64,000 bases of DNA from Lysinibacillus xylanilyticus. GTDB lineage: Bacteria; Bacillota; Bacilli; Bacillales_A; Planococcaceae. A program made the translations under genes and the position numbers. The DNA lies in NCBI RefSeq assembly GCF_001183605.1, contig NZ_LFXJ01000010.1, forward strand, positions 731,167 through 795,166, written 5' to 3'. This document shows, piece by piece, positions 9,661 through 21,934 of this stretch. The notes beneath the pieces were generated by a model, which worked only from the letters and a program-made list of their open reading frames with translations, had not been told where the DNA came from and made no database searches. Each line of letters starts with the position of its first letter. The first letter of the stretch is position 1.

Positions 9661-10131
9661 TTACTGTTAAAGTATCTTCATTCAGCGGGTGTCCAAACAT
9701 TTACTGAGATAGTGGAACTTTAATTGTTTTAAGGGAAGTATCTTTCATCTATTTTTGCTTTCTTTTAAGATTAAGAAGAACTATTCTTTATATGAACTAA
9801 AATACATTATTGAAAAATTGAACGAAATAAGGGGAGCAATACCCCATTTTAACCTTAAGTTGAGTGGGCGTGATAAAAGTCTTAAAAGCCCATCTTAATA
9901 AAGAGTTCATTACCAAAAGTCGGAATATGTCATGCAAAGTCGATTGTCGTTTCGACTATACTCAACTGTTCGAAAGTTAACTCAACATATGGTGATATCT
10001 TACAATGTATGTAGTTCTAAAATAAGGTAGTTCATACATAGTCAATTTAGAGGGAAAAAAAAGACAAAAAGCGCTTTTGTTTGTTATGATAGGTTAGTAT
10101 ACGTCTGATTAGTTGTAGTGGGGGAGTTAGC
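9661..10131 (+). other. Gene-free spacer with repeat relics
   Basis: No gene is supported here. Around 9683-9720 a segment CAGCGGGTGTCCAAACA...GTGGAAC resembles the left part of the type II element at 16287-16325. Bases 9903-9996 look like a degenerate type I relic: GAGTTCATTACCAAAAGTC at the left, GGTGAT at the right, and a small internal hairpin AGTCGA/TCGACT. A palindrome-rich ACAAAAAGCGCTTTTGT lies at 10064-10080, before uppS. Confidence 0.45.
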
Positions 10132-10926
10132 ATGTTTAAAAAGCTATTAGGTAAACAAATAAATATAGATACACTATCATTGGAGGAACGTGTTGCCATT
10201 GCTAAAAACGAGCCGATTCCTGCCCATGTCGCGATTATTATGGACGGAAATGGACGTTGGGCAAAGAAACGTGCCATGCCACGTGTTGCTGGGCACCATG
10301 AAGGTATGAAGACGGTACGAAAGGTAACTAGATTTGCGTCAGATCTAGGTATTAAAGTTTTAACGGTATACGCGTTCTCTACAGAAAATTGGAAGCGACC
10401 AAAACCAGAGGTCGATTTCCTAATGCGTTTACCTGTAGAATTTTTAGGTTCCTTTTTACCTGAAATGATGGAACGCAATGTACGTGTTGAAATGATAGGA
10501 GATCCATCTTTGTTACCTGCACATACGCAAAAGGCGTTGTTTGAGGCGATGGAGGAGACGAAGCATAATACGGGATTAATTTTAAATTTTGCTCTGAATT
10601 ATGGAAGTCGTTCGGAAATGGTTAACGCCATGAAAACAATGCTTCAGAAGGTGCAGGATGGTCAATTAACGATGCAAGACATAACAGAAGAATGCTTGAC
10701 ATCTCATTTAATGACGGCTCATCTGCCAGAGCCAGATTTATTAATTCGTACAAGCGGTGAAGTGCGATTAAGCAATTTTATGTTATGGCAGCTCGCTTAT
10801 ACAGAATTTTGGTTTACAGATACATTATGGCCAGATTTTAGCGAGGAAAACTTACTGAAAGCGGTGGAAAACTACCAGAAACGTAATCGCCGTTACGGTG
10901 GGTTGAAGGGAGAAGAAACAACTTGA
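10132..10926 (+). CDS. uppS: Isoprenyl transferase (undecaprenyl diphosphate synthase)
   Basis: This enzyme condenses farnesyl diphosphate with eight isopentenyl units to give the lipid carrier for peptidoglycan and teichoic acid. The 264-residue protein has the catalytic IIMDGNGRWAKKR motif (about 35-47), HHEGMKTVRKV, YAFSTENWKRP, and the C-terminal RTSGEVRLSNFMLWQLAYTEF segment with the conserved Arg/Ser diphosphate binders. Its ATG follows GGGGGAG. It overlaps cdsA, and dxr of the isoprenoid pathway follows, so lipid carrier and phospholipid genes are coregulated. Confidence 0.96.
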   Translation: MFKKLLGKQINIDTLSLEERVAIAKNEPIPAHVAIIMDGNGRWAKKRAMPRVAGHHEGMKTVRKVTRFASDLGIKVLTVYAFSTENWKRPKPEVDFLMRLPVEFLGSFLPEMMERNVRVEMIGDPSLLPAHTQKALFEAMEETKHNTGLILNFALNYGSRSEMVNAMKTMLQKVQDGQLTMQDITEECLTSHLMTAHLPEPDLLIRTSGEVRLSNFMLWQLAYTEFWFTDTLWPDFSEENLLKAVENYQKRNRRYGGLKGEETT

Positions 10927-11723
10927 AACAACGAATTATTACGGCAATAATTGCAGCAGCACTATTTATTCCATTTGTTATTTATGGAAAAGTGCCATTT
11001 ACAATACTTGTGCTTGCAATGGCTGTTGTTGGCTTTTATGAAATACTAAAAATGAAAGGTATTTCACTTTTTTCAGTACCTGGATTTTTAGGGTTACTAA
11101 CATTAATAGTACTTGTAATACCAACGAACTGGTCAAATAAGGTGGTAGATGCAATAGGCTATTCCTCCAATTTAATGGTTGTGTATGGTCTAATGATGCT
11201 ATTGCTCATATACGTAGTACTTGTAAAAAATAAAATTACATTCGATGAAGTTGCATTTATTTTATTAGGTGCGTTTTATGTCGGATTGGGCTTCCATTAC
11301 TTAATCGAAACTCGAAGCTATGGTTTAGAGTTTGTCGTATATTGTTTACTTGTAGTTTGGACAACTGACTCAGGTGCATATTTTGTAGGAAGAAAACTAG
11401 GTAAAAATAAGTTATGGCCTGAAATTTCACCGAAGAAAACCGTGGAAGGTTTTATAGGGGGAATTGTCATTGCAGTAATCTTTGCTCTAGGGATGCAGGC
11501 AATTTATCCATTTGCAGATGGTTACGTCTCACTTATTATCATCACAATCTTTGCGTCAATTATTGGTCAAATGGGCGATTTAGTGGAATCAGCTATCAAG
11601 CGACATTTTGACGTAAAGGATTCAGGCAATATTTTACCTGGGCATGGCGGTATTTTAGATCGCTTTGATAGTCTATTATTCGTCGTGCCTTTACTACATT
11701 TTTTACATCTTTTTGGTAACTAG
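10923..11723 (+). CDS. cdsA: Phosphatidate cytidylyltransferase
   Basis: CdsA makes CDP-diacylglycerol, the precursor of all phospholipids; pgsA at 60.5 kb uses its product. The 266-residue protein is mostly transmembrane (about eight helices) and ends with the full family signature SAIKRHFDVKDSGNILPGHGG followed by ILDR. The start is a TTG that overlaps the uppS TGA (TTGA), with GGGAGAAG upstream; the next in-frame ATG would delete conserved helices. Confidence 0.95.
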   Translation: MKQRIITAIIAAALFIPFVIYGKVPFTILVLAMAVVGFYEILKMKGISLFSVPGFLGLLTLIVLVIPTNWSNKVVDAIGYSSNLMVVYGLMMLLLIYVVLVKNKITFDEVAFILLGAFYVGLGFHYLIETRSYGLEFVVYCLLVVWTTDSGAYFVGRKLGKNKLWPEISPKKTVEGFIGGIVIAVIFALGMQAIYPFADGYVSLIIITIFASIIGQMGDLVESAIKRHFDVKDSGNILPGHGGILDRFDSLLFVVPLLHFLHLFGN

Positions 11724-11733
11724 GAACAATAGA

Positions 11734-11784
11734 GGCTCATCGGACTCGAAAAACGAAATCAACTCTATGTTATGTTAATGAGCC
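11734..11784 (+). repeat. Short relic of the type I repeat
   Basis: GGCTCAT and ATGAGCC form a 7-bp inverted repeat around a segment with CATCGGAC and GAAATCAAC, both part of the right half of type I copies. It lies between cdsA and dxr and is probably an internally deleted copy. Confidence 0.5.
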
Positions 11785-11869
11785 ATAATAATAGCATTTT
11801 CCTCTAAACAGAGTGGTAATAATCGTGCTATATCATTTTTGCTGAGATAGAAAAAGGGGACAATTTGTC

Positions 11870-13015
11870 GTGAAAAAAATTAGTTTACTTGGTGCAACTG
11901 GTTCAATCGGTTGGCAAACCTATGATATTTTAAAAGAACAACGCGATGCCTTTCATTTAGTGGCGTTTTCTTCAGGGAAAAATATCGAAAAAACCCGTGA
12001 AATGATTGAAACTTTAAAGCCTGAGCTTGTATCTGTTCAGTTAGAAGAAGATGCAATTATGCTCGCTAAAGAATATCCACAAGTTCACTTTACGTTTGGT
12101 GCAAAAGGGCTTGTAGAGGTAGCTACACATCCTGATTCGACGGTACTAGTAAACGCGGTTCTTGGAAGTGTTGGACTAGAATCGACATTAGCTGCAATTC
12201 GCATGGGCAAAACAATTGCCATTGCCAATAAAGAAACACTTGTAACCGCTGGACATTTAGTGATGGCAGAAGCCAAGAAATACAATGCAGCAATTTTGCC
12301 GGTTGATAGTGAGCATTCAGCGATTTTCCAATCGATGAATGGTGAGAATCCAAAAAATATTGAACGTTTAATTATTACGGCTTCTGGTGGTAGCTTCCGT
12401 GACAAAACACGCGAAGAATTGAAGCATGTAACGGTTGCAGATGCACTAAACCACCCGAACTGGTCAATGGGTGCGAAAATTACGATAGATTCTGCTACAA
12501 TGATGAATAAAGGACTAGAAGTCATTGAAGCGCATGTCTTATTTGATATGCCATATGATAAAATTGATGTACTTTTGCATAGAGAAAGTATTATTCACTC
12601 CCTAGTTGAGTATCATGATACTAGTGTCATTGCACAGCTTGGTACGCCGGACATGCGTGTACCTATCCAATATGCATTAAGTTACCCAGATCGTATGCCG
12701 CTGCATAACGGACAACGACTCAATTTAGCACAAATTGGTCAGTTACATTTTAAAGAAATGGATTTTAAACGTTATCCAGCATTGCGACTAGCATATGAAG
12801 CTGGGCGCACAGGCGGTACAATTTTAACAGCGATGAATGCAGCGAATGAAGCGGCGGTTGCAGCATTTTTACAAGGGAAAATAACATTCCTAGAAATTGA
12901 CGAAACGATTGAGCGTGTTATGCAAGCACATAACAACATATTAGTGCCAGATTTACAAACAATTTTGCATGTAGACAGTGAAACAAGAAAAACAGTGTTA
13001 AACATGATAAAATAA
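11870..13015 (+). CDS. dxr: 1-deoxy-D-xylulose 5-phosphate reductoisomerase
   Basis: Dxr (IspC) converts DXP to methylerythritol phosphate with NADPH, the first committed step of the MEP isoprenoid pathway. The 381-residue protein has the [10 protein letters not shown] nucleotide motif at the N-terminus, NKETLV, the metal-binding [12 protein letters not shown] (about 140-155), and the SGGSFRD and [12 protein letters not shown] substrate segments. The start is GTG with AAGGGGA upstream. It is followed at 46 bp by rasP, as in Bacillus. Confidence 0.96.
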   Translation: MKKISLLGATGSIGWQTYDILKEQRDAFHLVAFSSGKNIEKTREMIETLKPELVSVQLEEDAIMLAKEYPQVHFTFGAKGLVEVATHPDSTVLVNAVLGSVGLESTLAAIRMGKTIAIANKETLVTAGHLVMAEAKKYNAAILPVDSEHSAIFQSMNGENPKNIERLIITASGGSFRDKTREELKHVTVADALNHPNWSMGAKITIDSATMMNKGLEVIEAHVLFDMPYDKIDVLLHRESIIHSLVEYHDTSVIAQLGTPDMRVPIQYALSYPDRMPLHNGQRLNLAQIGQLHFKEMDFKRYPALRLAYEAGRTGGTILTAMNAANEAAVAAFLQGKITFLEIDETIERVMQAHNNILVPDLQTILHVDSETRKTVLNMIK

Positions 13016-13061
13016 AAGAGAAAAGATATCGTTAACTATTCGCTTTTAAAGGTGGGATTTT

Positions 13062-14324
13062 ATGCAAACAGCTATTGCATTTATTTTGATATTTGGCCTA
13101 CTAGTATTCTTCCATGAATTTGGTCACTTCTTATTCGCGAAACGAGCAGGAATTATGGTTCGAGAATTTGCGATTGGTATGGGACCAAAAATTTATGGAA
13201 AAACACATGGTGAAACAATCTATACGTTACGTTTATTGCCGATTGGTGGTTACGTGCGTATGGCTGGTGAGGACATGGATGGTACCGAATTACAGCCGGG
13301 CTATCGAGTAGGGCTTATTGTAGATGAAGATAATGTTGTAAAGAAAATTATCTTTAATCAAAGTAATAAGCAATTACCAGATTTGTTATTTTTAGAAGTT
13401 GAGCGTGCCGATTTAGAAAATGAATTGTTTGTAGAAGGCTATGATGAAGAAGAAAAATTAGTTCGTTATAATGTTGCAAGAGATTGTATTCTTGTAGAAA
13501 ACGGTAAAGAAACGTTAATTGCACCATATGATCGTCAATTTAACGCTAAAACAGTCGGTCAACGAGCTATGACAATCTTTGCAGGCCCGTTATTTAACTT
13601 TATTTTAGCTTTTATTATTTATCTGCTAATTGGATTATTTAATGGTGTACCTACGTATGAGCCAATCATCACAGAAGTAGTAGAAAATGATCCAGCTGCA
13701 CAGGCAGGAATGCTTGCAGGTGATAAAGTAGTTGGCATTGACGGACAAGTAGTTGAAAAGTGGCAAGATTTAGCTGCGATTGTACAAGATCACCCAGGTG
13801 AAAATATTACTGTAACAGTTGATAGAAATGGTCAGCAAGTTAACCTAAATATGAAAGTAAAAGAAATAGAACAAAATGGCGAAAAATATGGTCAAATAGG
13901 GGTTAAGTATGAGAGCCCACGTGAGTTTAATCCATTGAAAGCTGTTGTTTATGGCGCTCAAGAAACTTATAATATGACTGCTCGAATATTTGAATTGCTT
14001 GGTATGTTAATTACCGGTAAATTCACGATAGATGCTCTATCAGGTCCAGTAGGAATTTATAAAGCGACAGAGCAGGTAGCTCAATATGGATTTATGAATT
14101 TAATGAATTGGGCTGCGATGTTAAGTATTAACCTTGGTATAATGAACTTACTACCGCTTCCAGCACTTGACGGTGGACGTCTATTATTCTTTGGCTTCGA
14201 AGCAGTAAGAGGTAAACCAATTGATCGTCAAAAAGAGGGTCTTGTGCATTTTGTCGGTATCGTACTATTGATGATCTTAATGGTCGTAGTTACTTGGAAC
14301 GATATACAAAGATTCTTCTTTTAA
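13062..14324 (+). CDS. rasP: Site-2 zinc metalloprotease RasP/RseP
   Basis: An intramembrane protease that cleaves anti-sigma factors (RsiW in Bacillus), signal peptides and FtsL. The 420-residue protein has HEFGH in the first transmembrane helix (about residues 18-22), a PDZ domain with VVENDPAAQAGMLAGDKVVGIDG (about 205-230), and LLPLPALDGG (about 365-374), which supplies the third zinc ligand. All catalytic residues are present, so it should be active. The ATG follows AAAGGTGGG. Confidence 0.95.
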   Translation: MQTAIAFILIFGLLVFFHEFGHFLFAKRAGIMVREFAIGMGPKIYGKTHGETIYTLRLLPIGGYVRMAGEDMDGTELQPGYRVGLIVDEDNVVKKIIFNQSNKQLPDLLFLEVERADLENELFVEGYDEEEKLVRYNVARDCILVENGKETLIAPYDRQFNAKTVGQRAMTIFAGPLFNFILAFIIYLLIGLFNGVPTYEPIITEVVENDPAAQAGMLAGDKVVGIDGQVVEKWQDLAAIVQDHPGENITVTVDRNGQQVNLNMKVKEIEQNGEKYGQIGVKYESPREFNPLKAVVYGAQETYNMTARIFELLGMLITGKFTIDALSGPVGIYKATEQVAQYGFMNLMNWAAMLSINLGIMNLLPLPALDGGRLLFFGFEAVRGKPIDRQKEGLVHFVGIVLLMILMVVVTWNDIQRFFF

Positions 14325-14413
14325 CTAAATGAAGTTAAGTTAAGTTTTTCAAGAAAAACATATTTAGAAGAAGCCCTGGCAATTACGCCAAGGTGAAAAT
14401 TGATTGAAAAAAC

Positions 14414-14456
14414 ATAGCTTTGAGCGCAATTTTTTTGAAACATTGCGTTCAAAGCT
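14414..14456. terminator. Long hairpin, possible terminator, before proS
   Basis: AGCTTTGAGCGCAA pairs with TTGCGTTCAAAGCT (one G-U) around a 13-nt loop. No T run follows on the + strand, but one (TGTTTTTTC) follows on the - strand, so the direction of any termination is unclear. It lacks T-box features. Confidence 0.5.
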
Positions 14457-14515
14457 AAATTTGTTTATGCTAATTAGAGTATAAAAACTTATCTATTAAA
14501 AAGGTGGAACACTGA

Positions 14516-16222
<1,707 letters not shown>

Positions 16223-16284
16223 CTCCTTTCAGCTGTAGTCTCCCATCTCAATGGTGGTGAGATGAATACGGGTTTTAAGCTACT

Positions 16285-16800
16285 TTTTAGTGAGTGTCCA
16301 AGCACAGCTGAAATAGAGGAACTCAGTCTAAAAAAGCCACGTCCTGTGGCAACGACTGAGTGACCAACTTCGTGCTGCTGACGCTACGCTTTCGCGCAAA
16401 AAACATCTGTTGGCCTAATGCCTCCGGCGGATGTCACGGAATCGGAGAGGAGTGCTTAGGGGATGTTAGCCTAAAATCATCGCATCCATGCGATAACGGC
16501 TAACTGACCTGCGTCGGTGCTGCTGACGCTACGCTTTCGCGCCAAAAACATCTGTTGGCCTAATGCCGCCGGCGGATGTCACGGAATCGGAGAGGAGTGC
16601 TTAGGGGATGCTAGCCTAAAATCATCGCATCCATGCGATAACGGCTAACTGACCTGCGTCGGTGCTGCTGACGCTACGCTTTCGCAAAAAACATCTGTTG
16701 CTGCCGCTGCGTTAGCACTACGCTTTCGCACAAAAAACATTTGCAGGCCTAAGCACAAAGCCGATTCCAGACGCAATTATGCCAAGGCATAATTGATTTT
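16285..16800 (+). repeat. Type II structured repeat with 145-bp tandem units (R4)
   Basis: A 516-bp composite between proS and polC. Its first hairpin is ACTCAGTC/GACTGAGT with inner GCCAC-GTCCT-GTGGC; two later hairpins are GTTAGCC/GGCTAAC and GCTAGCC/GGCTAAC with inner ATCGCAT-CC-ATGCGAT. A unit starting GTGCTGCTGACGC recurs at 16372, 16517 and 16662, a period of 145 bp. Each unit carries TACGCTTTCGC, the reverse complement of a core part of the 37-bp unit in R8 and R11. The right end is the AATTATGCC palindrome at 16775-16794. Confidence 0.85.
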
Positions 16801-16850
16801 CCTTTAAATGCTTGTCCCAAAAAGGATGGAAATGGCATTAAATAGATAAT

Positions 16851-16954
16851 AAATTCGCGCCACTTCCCAGGGACAGCGAGCCAAGCATGAATTCATAGAT
16901 GTTTAGGATTTGTGAGGCTTGACGGTCACCTGCGGAAAGGGAGCGAATTTTTTT
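16851..16954 (+). terminator. Long hairpin with T run upstream of polC
   Basis: AAATTCGC (16851-16858) pairs perfectly with GCGAATTT (16943-16950), which runs into seven T. Inside, CAAGC pairs with GCTTG, and CACTTCCC can pair partly with GGAAAGGGA. It could be a terminator for readthrough from proS or a structured leader of polC. The rest of 16955-17033 shows only the polC ribosome site. Confidence 0.5.
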
Positions 16955-17033
16955 CTTTGATTCGTAAACGTTGGTCAGGAAATAAAACAAGGGGCTTTAA
17001 GACTGCCTCTTTCTGAAAGTAGGTGTCAATAGA

Positions 17034-20000
17034 TTGGAACAGCAACAAGAAGCAAGAACGAGGTTTCAAATGCTCTTGCAACAACTAGAGTTAACAGAAG
17101 ATGTGTATATGTCCTTCTTTGAGGAAGGTGAATTATCACGACTAACTGTGCACAAAAAGAACAGGTTATGGAATTTTTCCATTAAGTTACGAGATGTACT
17201 TCCTTTTCCACTATACCAACTTTTTCGTACTCGTTTGACTGAAAAATTTTCAGCTATCGCTCAAATCCACACAACTTTTGATACGGTAGAGAAGAATGTT
17301 ACGGAGGAACTTGTCCAACAATATTGGTTAACAGTAGTAGAGCAAATAGATGAGATGGCGCCACCTTTAAAACATTGCCTAGCATCACAAATGCCTACGT
17401 GGAATGGGCAAAAAATCACTTTATCCTGCATGCAAGAAATGGAATTTATGGTGTTGAAAACAAAGTATGCAGAAAAGCTTTCCGAAAGCTATAGTCAATT
17501 CGGCTTTCCACATATTGTGATAGACTTTATTCTTCAAGATCAATCGGAAGAAATGATTGCGGCACAGGAAGCTTTCATAGAACAGAAGCGTTTAGAGGAG
17601 GCAGCTTTATCCCAGCAAGCGATACAAGATTACCAAAAACGTGAGAAAGAGAAGAAAGAAAATCCAGCTCTTGCGAACCTTGGTGACCGTCCATTCCAGC
17701 TTGGTATGTTAATTAAAGACGATGAAACAATGGAAATTAAACGCATTGTTGAGGAAGAACGTCGCGTTATTATTGAAGGCTTTGTATTTGATGCAGAAAT
17801 TAAAGAGCTGAAAAGCGGTCGTTCTTTATTGCAAATTAAAATTACAGACTATACGGATTCCATCGTTGTAAAAATGTTCTCACGTGATAATGATGATGCG
17901 GAACTTATGCAACATTTGAAAAAGGGTATGTGGGTAAAAGTCCGTGGCTCCGTACAAACTGACACATTCATTCGTGATTTAATCGTTATGGCAAATGATA
18001 TCAATGAAATCAAAAAAGCAACACGTCAGGACCACGCACCAGAAGGTGAAAAACGGGTAGAGCTACATCTTCATACACCAATGAGTCAAATGGATGCTGT
18101 GACACCAGTTGGTAGACTCGTTGAGCAGGCTGCAAAGTGGGGTCATCCAGCCGTGGCTATTACCGACCATGCTGTTGTACAATCCTTCCCAGAGGCCTAT
18201 GCAGCGGGGAAAAAGCATGGAATAAAAGTTATTTATGGCTTGGAAGCTAATTTAGTTGATGATGGTGTACCAATTGCATATGCACCTGAGCACCGATTAT
18301 TAGCTGATACTACCTATGTCGTGTTTGACGTAGAGACGACAGGACTATCTACTGCTTACGATACGATTATTGAGCTTGCTGCAGTTAAAATTCAAGATGG
18401 AAATGTTATAGACAAATACGAAAGCTTTGCAAATCCACATCATTCACTTTCAGCAACGACCATTGAACTGACAGGTATTACAGATGATATGGTACGTAAT
18501 GCGCCAGAAGTGGAGCAAGTCATTAAGGAGTTCCATGAATTTATCGGAGATGGCATAGTAGTAGCCCATAATGCATCGTTTGATATGGGCTTTTTATACA
18601 CAGGCTATAAAAAATTCGGGCTAGAGGGAACGATTCATCCAGTTATTGATACGCTGGAGTTTGCGAGAATGCTTTATCCAACGATGAAAAACCATCGTTT
18701 AAATACACTTTGTAAAAAATTCAATATTGAATTAACCCAGCATCACCGGGCTATTTATGATACAGAGGCAACGGGTTATTTACTTTTACAGCTGTTAAAA
18801 GATGCAGATGAATTAGATATTAAATACCACGACGACTTTAATAAGCATGTTGGTGGTGGAGATGCTTATAAAAAGGGACGACCAATGCACTGCACAATAT
18901 TAGCGGTAGATAATGCTGGACTAAAAAATTTATTTAAATTAGTCACCCACTCCCATACAAAAACTTTCTATCGTGTACCTCGCGTAACACGAGCGGTTCT
19001 AGAGCAATATAGAGAAGGTTTATTAGTCGGATCAGGTTGTAATAATGGTGAATTATTTGAGACGATGATGAATAAATCCCCAGAGGAAGCGGAGCAAGTT
19101 GCGAGATTTTATGATTATATTGAAGTTCAACCAAAGGCAGTGTATGCACCGTTAATTGAGCGCAATGTCATACATGATGAATGGACACTTGAAGATATTA
19201 TTCGCAAGTTAGTAAAGTTAGGGAAGAAGATGGATAAACCAGTTGTAGCAACCGGCAATGTCCATTACTTAGATCCGACAGATGGGATGTTCAGACAAAT
19301 TCTAATTGGCTCTCAAGGTGGCGCAAACATTTTAAATAGATCGAAGCTACCTGAAGTTCATTTTAGAACGACTGATGAAATGCTTAAAGAATTTGATTTT
19401 TTAGGACCGGATCTTGCGAAGGAAGTAGTTGTCACCAACTCTCTAAAAGTCGCAAATATGATTGGCGATGTTAAGCCAATTAAAGATGATTTATATACAC
19501 CGAAAATTGAAGGCTCAGATGATGAGGTCACAAATTTAACCTATGAAATGGCACATATTATTTACGGAGAAGAGCTACCAGAAATCGTGAAGGCCCGAAT
19601 TGAAAAAGAATTAAAGTCAATTTTAGGCCATGGTTTCGGAGTAATTTATTTAATTTCTGCAAAGCTTGTGAAAAAATCATTGGCTGATGGCTATTTAGTA
19701 GGTTCCCGTGGATCTGTTGGATCTTCATTAGTTGCGACCTTTATGGAGATTACTGAAGTAAATCCACTTCCACCTCATTATATTTGTCCAAACTGTAAGC
19801 ATTCCGAGTTTTTTGATGATGGTTCAGTAAGCTCAGGCTATGACTTACCAAATAAAGATTGTACAGAATGTGGGACACCATATAAAAAGGATGGGCAAGA
19901 TATCCCATTCGAAACGTTCCTTGGCTTTAAAGGAGACAAGGTACCTGATATCGATTTGAACTTTTCCGGGGAATATCAACCACAAGCCCATAACTATACG

Positions 20001-21365
20001 AAGGTATTATTCGGTGAAGATTATGTATATCGTGCCGGAACAATCGGTACAGTTGCGGAAAAAACAGCGTATGGCTATGTAAAGGGCTATGCTAGCGATA
20101 ACAACTTGCATTTCCGCGGTGCCGAGGTAGATCGGTTAGTGCAAGGCTGTACAGGCGTAAAACGTACATCAGGACAACACCCTGGGGGGATTATTGTAGT
20201 ACCGGATTATATGGATATTTTTGACTTCTCGCCAGTGCAATTCCCTGCAGATGCTCAAGATGCAGAATGGCGTACGACGCACTTTGATTTCCATTCCATT
20301 CACGATAATATTTTAAAGCTTGATATTCTGGGACACGATGATCCGACTGTGATTCGTATGTTGCAGGATTTATCAGGGATAGATCCAAAAACGATTCCAA
20401 CAGATGATCCAGTCGTTATGAAAATCTTTAGTACTCCAGAATCTTTAGGCGTAACAGAAAAACAAATTGGCTGTAAGACCGGAACACTCGGCATTCCTGA
20501 GTTCGGTACTCGTTTTGTACGCCAAATGCTTGAAGACACAAAGCCATCAACATTCTCAGAGCTTGTGCAAATTTCAGGACTTTCACACGGAACGGACGTA
20601 TGGCTTGGTAATGCACAAGAATTAATTCAGAATGGTACATGCGTGCTGAAAGAAGTAATTGGCTGTCGTGACGATATTATGGTGTATTTAATTTACCAAG
20701 GGCTAGAACCGTCACTGGCATTTAAAATTATGGAGTCTGTACGTAAAGGGAAAGGTTTATCTGAAGAGTTTGAGGCAGAAATGCTGGCGAATAAAGTACC
20801 AGGTTGGTATATCGAATCATGTAAAAAGATAAAATATATGTTCCCGAAAGCCCATGCTGCAGCTTACGTGTTAATGGCTGTTCGTATTGCATGGTTTAAG
20901 GTGCATTTCCCGATTCTTTATTATGCAGCGTATTTCACAGTACGTGCAGATGATTTTGATTTAATTGCCATGGTACAGGGCTCGCAAATGATTCGTGCAA
21001 AAATTGATGAAATCAATATGAAGGGCTTAGATGCTTCAACAAAAGAAAAAAACCTATTAACTGTGATGGAACTAGCACTTGAAATGTGTGAGCGTGGTTC
21101 GAGCTTCCAGAAGGTCGATTTATATCGTTCGCAGGCTAGTGAATTTATCATTGATGGCAACTCGTTAATTCCACCATTCGATGCGATTCCTGGACTTGGT
21201 ACAAACGTTGCGAAGCAAATTGTGGCAGCACGTGAGGACGGAGAATTTTTATCGAAGGAAGATTTACAGCAACGAGGTCGAGTATCCAAGACATTAATAG
21301 AGTACATGGATCAATTAGGTTGTTTAGAAGGAATGCCTGATGCGAATCAGTTATCACTTTTCTAA
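17034..21365 (+). CDS. polC: DNA polymerase III PolC-type alpha subunit
   Basis: PolC is the main replicative polymerase of low-GC Gram-positives, with its own proofreading. The 1443-residue protein has an N-terminal domain, an OB fold (about 225-330), a PHP domain beginning [15 protein letters not shown] (about 340), an exonuclease with FDVETTGL (about 431-438) and HNASFDMGF, a second PHP part, a zinc site with two CxxC pairs (about 917-940), the catalytic [12 protein letters not shown] (about 970-981) and C-terminal HhH and tau-binding parts. Length matches the family. The start is TTG after AAAGTAGGTG. Confidence 0.98.
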   Translation: MEQQQEARTRFQMLLQQLELTEDVYMSFFEEGELSRLTVHKKNRLWNFSIKLRDVLPFPLYQLFRTRLTEKFSAIAQIHTTFDTVEKNVTEELVQQYWLTVVEQIDEMAPPLKHCLASQMPTWNGQKITLSCMQEMEFMVLKTKYAEKLSESYSQFGFPHIVIDFILQDQSEEMIAAQEAFIEQKRLEEAALSQQAIQDYQKREKEKKENPALANLGDRPFQLGMLIKDDETMEIKRIVEEERRVIIEGFVFDAEIKELKSGRSLLQIKITDYTDSIVVKMFSRDNDDAELMQHLKKGMWVKVRGSVQTDTFIRDLIVMANDINEIKKATRQDHAPEGEKRVELHLHTPMSQMDAVTPVGRLVEQAAKWGHPAVAITDHAVVQSFPEAYAAGKKHGIKVIYGLEANLVDDGVPIAYAPEHRLLADTTYVVFDVETTGLSTAYDTIIELAAVKIQDGNVIDKYESFANPHHSLSATTIELTGITDDMVRNAPEVEQVIKEFHEFIGDGIVVAHNASFDMGFLYTGYKKFGLEGTIHPVIDTLEFARMLYPTMKNHRLNTLCKKFNIELTQHHRAIYDTEATGYLLLQLLKDADELDIKYHDDFNKHVGGGDAYKKGRPMHCTILAVDNAGLKNLFKLVTHSHTKTFYRVPRVTRAVLEQYREGLLVGSGCNNGELFETMMNKSPEEAEQVARFYDYIEVQPKAVYAPLIERNVIHDEWTLEDIIRKLVKLGKKMDKPVVATGNVHYLDPTDGMFRQILIGSQGGANILNRSKLPEVHFRTTDEMLKEFDFLGPDLAKEVVVTNSLKVANMIGDVKPIKDDLYTPKIEGSDDEVTNLTYEMAHIIYGEELPEIVKARIEKELKSILGHGFGVIYLISAKLVKKSLADGYLVGSRGSVGSSLVATFMEITEVNPLPPHYICPNCKHSEFFDDGSVSSGYDLPNKDCTECGTPYKKDGQDIPFETFLGFKGDKVPDIDLNFSGEYQPQAHNYTKVLFGEDYVYRAGTIGTVAEKTAYGYVKGYASDNNLHFRGAEVDRLVQGCTGVKRTSGQHPGGIIVVPDYMDIFDFSPVQFPADAQDAEWRTTHFDFHSIHDNILKLDILGHDDPTVIRMLQDLSGIDPKTIPTDDPVVMKIFSTPESLGVTEKQIGCKTGTLGIPEFGTRFVRQMLEDTKPSTFSELVQISGLSHGTDVWLGNAQELIQNGTCVLKEVIGCRDDIMVYLIYQGLEPSLAFKIMESVRKGKGLSEEFEAEMLANKVPGWYIESCKKIKYMFPKAHAAAYVLMAVRIAWFKVHFPILYYAAYFTVRADDFDLIAMVQGSQMIRAKIDEINMKGLDASTKEKNLLTVMELALEMCERGSSFQKVDLYRSQASEFIIDGNSLIPPFDAIPGLGTNVAKQIVAAREDGEFLSKEDLQQRGRVSKTLIEYMDQLGCLEGMPDANQLSLF

Positions 21366-21402
21366 AATAAGAAATGAAGGCATCATCATCAATAACGAAT
21401 AA

Positions 21403-21437
21403 CTTATAAGCCTTATGCTCAAATTAAGGCTTATAAA
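21403..21437. terminator. Inverted repeat after polC
   Basis: TTATAAGCCTTA and TAAGGCTTATAA form a perfect 12-bp stem with a 9-nt loop, 38 bp after the polC stop. There is no T run, so termination is uncertain; it directly abuts the left end of repeat R5. Confidence 0.5.
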
Positions 21438-21661
21438 GTTGAGTGTGACATTTGTTAAACTGTATACCATATATATAAGTTGATTGAAGTGTAGGCTAGC
21501 GACTCCTTGGGGATTAGCATTAGAGGAACGAAGGCTAAGAACATCACGTACTGTGATAACGCCTTCGTCCAACATCCTTTTGGCCCAAGCGGCTCATCGG
21601 ATGCCCCCAGGAAAGCGCTCAGTAGGAACGGAAATCAACCCCACTTTATGATGATGAGCAT
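21438..21661 (+). repeat. Structured intergenic repeat, copy R5 (type I)
   Basis: Starts near GTTGAGTGTGACATTTGTTAA and ends ATGATGAGC. Core segments: GTTGATTG...GAAATCAACC closing helix, CGACTCCTTGGGGAT, hairpin ACGAAGGC/GCCTTCGT with inner ATCAC-GTACT-GTGAT, and CCAACA-TCC-TTTTGG. It lacks the 37-bp insert. It fills the middle of the 569-bp gap between polC and rimP. Confidence 0.85.
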
Positions 21662-21723
21662 AAAATAAAGCACGAATTTCAATTTCCAGACACAATTATA
21701 ACAGATGTCTAGAAAAAGGAAAT

Positions 21724-21752
21724 TTGCATTGTACCGTAAACTATGCTATCCT
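21724..21752 (+). promoter_or_regulatory. Probable sigma-A promoter for the rimP-nusA-infB operon
   Basis: TTGCAT, 17-bp spacer, TATCCT. The predicted start lies about 25 nt before a hairpin terminator, so transcripts would begin with an attenuator-like leader. Confidence 0.5.
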
Positions 21753-21783
21753 TATGGTAATAATTTGTTGATATTTTTCCAGC

Positions 21784-21812
21784 AAAAGAGTGGGACCTTC
21801 CCGCTCTTTTCT
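21784..21812 (+). terminator. Leader hairpin terminator upstream of rimP
   Basis: AAAGAGTGGGA pairs with TCCCGCTCTTT (one G-U) with a tight CCT loop and following T. Its place between a promoter and rimP suggests premature termination in the operon leader. Confidence 0.7.
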
Positions 21813-21934
21813 GTTGTTATACCGTGCAAAACAAATTTTTGACTAACAGCAGGTAAGACCGTTAAATTTCACCAAAGCTTCTGGTGGAATTTCTGTTTTA
21901 TTACGCCAGAATTTGATAGATACAGGAGGAAACA

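Noticed and set aside
13114-13311. 65-residue frame within rasP
   Set aside because: Out-of-frame shadow of a conserved gene.
14325-14515. T-box leader for proS
   Set aside because: No T-box sequence or specifier loop; only one simple hairpin without a T run on the + strand.
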